From NCBI GenBank assembly GCA_019694685.1, contig JAIBBM010000009.1, positions 1 to 64,000 on the forward strand: a stretch of DNA of 64,000 nucleotides. The letters run 5' to 3'. Within the stretch, counting starts at the first letter, position 1. Every line of letters starts with the position of its first letter. The notes below the pieces were generated by a model. The model did not search any database. It was not told where the DNA came from and saw only the letters and a program-made list of their open reading frames with translations. Positions 60,220-64,000 of this stretch are shown one piece after another. Source of the stretch: Leptospirales bacterium (GTDB lineage: Bacteria > Spirochaetota > Leptospiria > Leptospirales > Leptonemataceae). The translations under genes were made by a program, and so were the position numbers.

Positions 60220-60942
60220 TCAAAACTCCAGAATCATTCCGTCCTCTGCCACGGTTAGACCTTCCATTCTGGCAAGGTTCGCGAGTTCATCGTAAACATG
60301 AGAATAGACAACGCGCTGGCTGCGAAGAGACCCGTCCCGCACTTCGCTCAGTGCAACATGCGCCACACTTCCGTCATTTTCCACCAGGCTCAATTCTACA
60401 ACTGCGAGATCTACTCCGCGCACAAGTTCGAATAGTTGTGAATCGTAAGCCGCGTCGCCAGAAAAAGCAAAGGTCCGACGGGAGGAATCCTTTTCCCACG
60501 TTATGCGATATCCGAGACTCTCCGGTCTATGAGTCACGGGCATCCCGCGAATGGTTTTGTCCCTGAATGCTACATCTCTACCGGGGATAATTTCAAAATA
60601 GTGGATGGGAAACTCGAAAGTCATTCCAGGATAAGTCAACTCGAGTAACCTTTCGCACGTTTCCTGGATTCCACGCGGACCCAGAATGGTAAGGCTCTCT
60701 GATCTCTTTAGAATGTATTTGTAGTTCAATAGCAAGAACGGAAGTCCAGCAAGATGATCGCCGTGGAAATGAGTGAACAGCACTCCTGCAATAAAAGATA
60801 GATCCACGTGCAGAGACTGCATGCGAAGAACAGAAGAAGCGCCACAGTCCAAAAGAAGATCCGATTCTATCAAATAGCAGGCATGGGCCCGACCATCCAT
60901 GTTGAACGCATTGCCGGATCCAATGATTTGAACCCGGGCCAT
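60220..60942 (-). CDS. Metallo-beta-lactamase-fold hydrolase (RNase Z-like)
   Basis: A 240-residue MBL protein with the two-zinc motif THFHGDHLAGLP, further metal ligands FSGDAAYD and the final His in YSHVYDE. The overall outline (GSGNAFNMDGRAHACYLIES) recalls RNase Z/ElaC-type enzymes, but the long exosite insertion is absent. tRNA 3' processing is possible but not shown. It is the last gene of a minus-strand operon starting at the cyclic-nucleotide-binding gene. Confidence 0.8.
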   Translation of the reverse strand: MARVQIIGSGNAFNMDGRAHACYLIESDLLLDCGASSVLRMQSLHVDLSFIAGVLFTHFHGDHLAGLPFLLLNYKYILKRSESLTILGPRGIQETCERLLELTYPGMTFEFPIHYFEIIPGRDVAFRDKTIRGMPVTHRPESLGYRITWEKDSSRRTFAFSGDAAYDSQLFELVRGVDLAVVELSLVENDGSVAHVALSEVRDGSLRSQRVVYSHVYDELANLARMEGLTVAEDGMILEF

Positions 60943-60944
60943 TC

Positions 60945-62444
60945 CTATTTTCCCAGGAGTTTCGAAAGAGCGTCCGCCATCATGGGTTGGACGTGACGAG
61001 CACCTTTAAACGTAAGATGGTGCGGATCCCCGAGTTCGCGCATGGGAAGAGCATCGTGCAAATCGAGGACAGACACGCGGCTAGACTTCATTGCCTGAAT
61101 GAAGCCAACGTAATCCGCATACCACTGGCTCCAGACGTATTCATCGAGCGAAAGTGGATGCTCTGCCTGATTGACAATGAGAACTGGAACATCCGCGGCC
61201 AGTTCCGTAATGAAATGCTTCATGTCCGCCATCTGCCGAGTTTCCACAAAGCCGGCGTATGCAACCAGAGTCTTGGATAAGCGAATCGTGCCCATATTCA
61301 CAAGAGGTGGACGCAACCTCCAATCGGGAGGATTCATTCGATTTTCGTAATCAAGGATGAGTTCACGTTCGCTCATGGATTCAAAGCGAGCTTCTTCCAG
61401 GTTGGGTCTTCGCAGATATACTTCCTGAGTGGCAGGCTCACGCCGCCCAAGATTCCCTGGAAGGCGAACACCCCTTCCCTGGAAAGCCGGGCCTGACTGC
61501 ATCTCTTTTACACTTCCTTCGACCATCACGTGAGTCAGTCGAATCTCAAGTTTGCCTGGAGGCAGAGTGATTTGCTGCCAACCAGCGCGAGACGGAACAA
61601 TCTCTGTTCCAGAAAAAGAATCACACGTCGCCATTTCTGCGGCGCGCAGTGGACGCACTACAAGCCTCACTCCTGCAGAATAGAGAGCGGACGGAAACTC
61701 CATCCAGATTTCTTTTCCAGTCACTTCTTCGCTCAGACCAAAGCAGGCGCCAGTGAATCCTTCTCTGAAGATCCCACCTGCAATGGGGATTCCCTGATAG
61801 TTGAGATAACTCTTGAGCGGTCCGTTCCAATCAGATACAAATTGAACAAAAGGCAGCCATTCGTCGCGCGGATAGCGAGCGGAATAAAGCGCAGTCCTCA
61901 CCGCATACGCACTCGTTAGCTCTGCGCCAATCTCCGATTCGCGCATGATGCTGTCAGGATAGTAGAGCCTGGCGGGAATCCGACGCGAAACAAAGTTTCT
62001 CTCTGTACGCTGCGACCTGTATGGCCCTGCTTCCCAGATCGGAGTTAAACGCTCTAGATCCAGATCCACTGGATTCGTGGTCCAGACGACGGCGGCCGGT
62101 TTGAGTGCTGCAATGCGTTTGCGATAATTCAGCAGGTCTGTGGGGAGCATGGCTGCATGCGAAATGAGCTCCACATGATATTTGCCTCCCAGGTGATTCT
62201 CCATTTCGCGCGGCAAAATGGAATACTGAGCGATGCTCGAACCTACCGCAACGATGAGAGGTCTGGTGTCAGAGGACCTGCGTCTTTCCACATCGCGAAA
62301 CACGGATTCAAAATTATACCAGCGAAACGAATCCCATCCGGAAGGATTTGATAGAGAAAAAAGAACACGGTCAAAGAGCAGCCTGTCGCACACAACGACT
62401 GCAACAGGAATGATCAATGCAACCATCAACGAACGAAATCTCAC
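60945..62444 (-). CDS. Membrane-anchored SGNH-hydrolase-like protein
   Basis: An N-terminal helix (LMVALIIPVAVVVCDRLLF) is followed by an exported 470-residue domain. IVAVGSSIAQYSILP holds the candidate Ser and DPHHLTFKGA the Asp/His pair; a beta-sandwich-like insertion lies between (about residues 210-330). This is the third SGNH protein in the window but it has no MBOAT next to it. The start is GTG 62444, overlapping the upstream stop (GTGA). Envelope glycan modification is a guess. Confidence 0.65.
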   Translation of the reverse strand: MRFRSLMVALIIPVAVVVCDRLLFDRVLFSLSNPSGWDSFRWYNFESVFRDVERRRSSDTRPLIVAVGSSIAQYSILPREMENHLGGKYHVELISHAAMLPTDLLNYRKRIAALKPAAVVWTTNPVDLDLERLTPIWEAGPYRSQRTERNFVSRRIPARLYYPDSIMRESEIGAELTSAYAVRTALYSARYPRDEWLPFVQFVSDWNGPLKSYLNYQGIPIAGGIFREGFTGACFGLSEEVTGKEIWMEFPSALYSAGVRLVVRPLRAAEMATCDSFSGTEIVPSRAGWQQITLPPGKLEIRLTHVMVEGSVKEMQSGPAFQGRGVRLPGNLGRREPATQEVYLRRPNLEEARFESMSERELILDYENRMNPPDWRLRPPLVNMGTIRLSKTLVAYAGFVETRQMADMKHFITELAADVPVLIVNQAEHPLSLDEYVWSQWYADYVGFIQAMKSSRVSVLDLHDALPMRELGDPHHLTFKGARHVQPMMADALSKLLGK

Positions 62445-63562
62445 GGCACTCCCTCTGGTCCCTGGAGCAATACACCCTTACCCCTGGCCGAATAGTCAAG
62501 CAGTGCGGAAAGTCTTTCTGCGAGGTCCGATTCCTGATACAGAAAAATTTCGCGCATTTCCGCCGCTTCGCGCGAATTCCATCCACCCGGAATCAAAAGA
62601 ACAAAATCGCCTGAATGTAGCCTGCTTTTCAGAGGTGCCTGGGTATTTGGAAAACGCATGAGTTTTTTCAAACGACCGGACCAGTATACTGCCTGAATTC
62701 CATCACAGAAAAATCTGCAATGACCATCTGAAAATATTTCGATGGAAATGGTCTCCATCTGTTGCGGATGTTTCTGGGAATAACTCTGGTGAGCGAGTGG
62801 CCAATCGTCCATTTTCTTCAAATATTCTATGAAAGGTCCCTGACTCGTTTGCACCGCGGATTTTTCTCCGGCCATCATTGCAAAACACATACGGTCTGTT
62901 CTGTGTAGAATGTAACTTCTGCGAAACGTGGTTCCACGAAGTCCGCCCACGACACCATAGCGCATGGTGCCCCACGGGGTGAGCACAGGGCGAGAAGGCA
63001 CCTGAGCTTCGCGCGCGGGCGGGGCCGGTTTTTTCCGATCCTTTTCGTCCGCGATGCGCAAAGGATCTTTCTGGTCCGTGATTGGATCCGAGGGAGCTGT
63101 CTGTGTGACTTCGGTGGCTGGCGCCGAGATACCGGGCTCTGCAGACTCGGAAGGCATTTCAATCGATTCGATCTTGCCCGCTTCTTTCGCAGGCAAGAGA
63201 GCAGAAGGATGAACACGTGAAGAACCGGCGATCCATCTCTCAAGGCTCGTTCTTTCCGCCGGCCAGTACAACGTTATGCGGCCAGCATCGTCTGGATCAT
63301 TTTCTACGGCCTCCAGATAGAGCAGTTCTGTTTTTGAAAAGTATCCTGTTTCGCTGAGAGTCTTGATTGGATCGCGAGGAGCATTCGTTACGTCCGCACT
63401 GCGAAGAGCGCTTCCATCATCAAATAGAAACGAAGATATATCGCTGGACCAATCTCTGGATTCGAAATCGAACCGCACGCGACAGCCGTTTTCCTGAAGC
63501 GCACTCTTCACTCGCATGGACAGAGGAAGAGATCGCACGAGCGCCTTCCTGATCAGATTCAT
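62441..63562 (-). CDS. Protein of unknown function with possible degenerate PP2C/SpoIIE-like domain
   Basis: A 373-residue protein. Residues about 130-190 are a Pro/Glu/Ala-rich linker. The C-terminal half (TPWGTMRYGVVGGLRGTTFR, then FFCDGIQAVYWSGRLKKLMRF, LHSGDFVLLIPGGW) follows the outline of PP2C-type phosphatases, where LxxGDxLLLxTDG is common. The metal-binding Asp residues are absent, so no activity is expected. The resemblance is tentative. It is cotranscribed with the SGNH and MBL genes. Confidence 0.55.
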   Translation of the reverse strand: MNLIRKALVRSLPLSMRVKSALQENGCRVRFDFESRDWSSDISSFLFDDGSALRSADVTNAPRDPIKTLSETGYFSKTELLYLEAVENDPDDAGRITLYWPAERTSLERWIAGSSRVHPSALLPAKEAGKIESIEMPSESAEPGISAPATEVTQTAPSDPITDQKDPLRIADEKDRKKPAPPAREAQVPSRPVLTPWGTMRYGVVGGLRGTTFRRSYILHRTDRMCFAMMAGEKSAVQTSQGPFIEYLKKMDDWPLAHQSYSQKHPQQMETISIEIFSDGHCRFFCDGIQAVYWSGRLKKLMRFPNTQAPLKSRLHSGDFVLLIPGGWNSREAAEMREIFLYQESDLAERLSALLDYSARGKGVLLQGPEGVP

Positions 63563-63563
63563 T

Positions 63564-63983
63564 TCACTTTCTTACGCCGAAATGCTGCTCCACGGTTGTG
63601 AATGCAGCTTGAATGCGCCGGCCAAGCGCTACTAAAATCTTGAACGCCCATCTGGGATGAGTTTTGAAGATCTTCTCAAAGTTTTCAGGAGTCAGGCAGA
63701 GCAACTTCGTGTCCACTGCGGCGATCAAAGTGGCTGATCGCGGAGCGTTTTCGAGCATTGCCATTTCCCCGAAGATTTCTCCTGGCCCGAGTGCATTGAG
63801 CACGCGATAAGAGCCTTTTTCGATTCTTTCTGTTACAACCACTTTGCCTGAAATGATCAGGTACACCTCGGAGCCTTTGTCCCCTTCTTTGAGGATGATC
63901 TCCTTGGGTTTGTAGGTTCTTCCATACTTGAAGAATAAATCCGCTGTGATGGCACGCTCGCCTTCAAAGCCGAGCTTCATCAA
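63564..63983 (-). CDS. Cyclic-nucleotide-binding domain protein (5' end may lie outside window)
   Basis: A single cNMP-binding domain: PKEIILKEGDKGSEVYLIISGKVVV, then the phosphate-binding cassette GEIFGEMAMLENAPRSATLIA with the Glu and Arg that bind cyclic nucleotide. No helix-turn-helix follows, so it is not a Crp-type regulator on its own. TTG 63983 and ATG 63980 are the first start-like codons, but the frame is open to the end of the window. It might sense cAMP made by enzymes such as the cyclase at 28582. It precedes the unknown/SGNH/MBL genes. Confidence 0.8.
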   Translation of the reverse strand: MMKLGFEGERAITADLFFKYGRTYKPKEIILKEGDKGSEVYLIISGKVVVTERIEKGSYRVLNALGPGEIFGEMAMLENAPRSATLIAAVDTKLLCLTPENFEKIFKTHPRWAFKILVALGRRIQAAFTTVEQHFGVRK

Positions 63984-64000
63984 ATCATAGTCATGAGCTG

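Overview
The window most likely comes from a spirochaete of the order Leptospirales (Leptospira, Leptonema, Turneriella or an uncultured relative). The pointers are an N-terminally extended GreA, many lipoproteins with relaxed lipoboxes, and a small lipoprotein with a YYxxxxVxxC motif like a family I associate with Leptospira. This is inference from gene content; I could not run a database search. Coding density is high, base composition is roughly balanced, and I found no tRNA, rRNA, CRISPR array, insertion sequence or prophage.

Layout. 1-8.3 kb: the end of a long greA, then a minus-strand operon (ATPase-like protein, lspA, ECF sigma factor, membrane protein that is probably its anti-sigma factor, aminotransferase), a radical SAM protein, and dusA with a small partner. 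8.3-16.8 kb: an OmpA-type lipoprotein, then a clade II nitrous oxide reductase cluster on the minus strand (cytochrome c lipoprotein, nosZ, membrane protein, nosL, nosD, nosF, nosY). Behind it lie a FAS1 lipoprotein and a DsbA-like lipoprotein. FNR-type boxes precede both the nos operon and the FAS1 gene. 16.8-18.9 kb: a secreted lipase with a steric chaperone (Lif-like). 19-21.7 kb: an MBOAT acyltransferase with an SGNH partner. 21.9-36.2 kb: an RCC1-repeat protein, two TonB-dependent receptors sharing an unusual N-terminal domain, groES-groEL behind a CIRCE-like element, a membrane GAF-adenylate cyclase, a small lipoprotein and an alpha-carbonic anhydrase. 36.2-43 kb: a beta-propeller protein, an enoyl-CoA hydratase-like protein, dtd, and a second envelope O-acylation cassette. 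43-50 kb: the glycine cleavage operon gcvT-H-PA-PB, an alcohol dehydrogenase-like protein and a Lys-rich protein. 50-64 kb: a PafB/PafC-like WYL pair, cysK, argH, a response regulator, a poly(A) polymerase-type protein with a long charged tail, an M23 peptidase, an MBL hydrolase, an SGNH protein and a cyclic-nucleotide-binding protein.

The most interesting system is the cassette at 38992-42241: a lipoprotein, an MBOAT acyltransferase, a 40-residue membrane microprotein and an SGNH hydrolase. The microprotein ends in FLYEAF, resembling the C-terminal Tyr motif of Gram-positive DltX. The first MBOAT (20272-21687) carries the related ending FIYFQF on its own C-terminus. The second MBOAT is split between two frames at a run of ten T. 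The junction contains T_TTT_TTA in the register of a -1 frameshift heptamer, so expression may be phase-variable, slippage-controlled or broken. Other points of note are a three-way-junction inverted repeat after groEL, an attenuator-like terminator between nosZ and its maturation genes, and a response regulator whose start must be a non-canonical codon.
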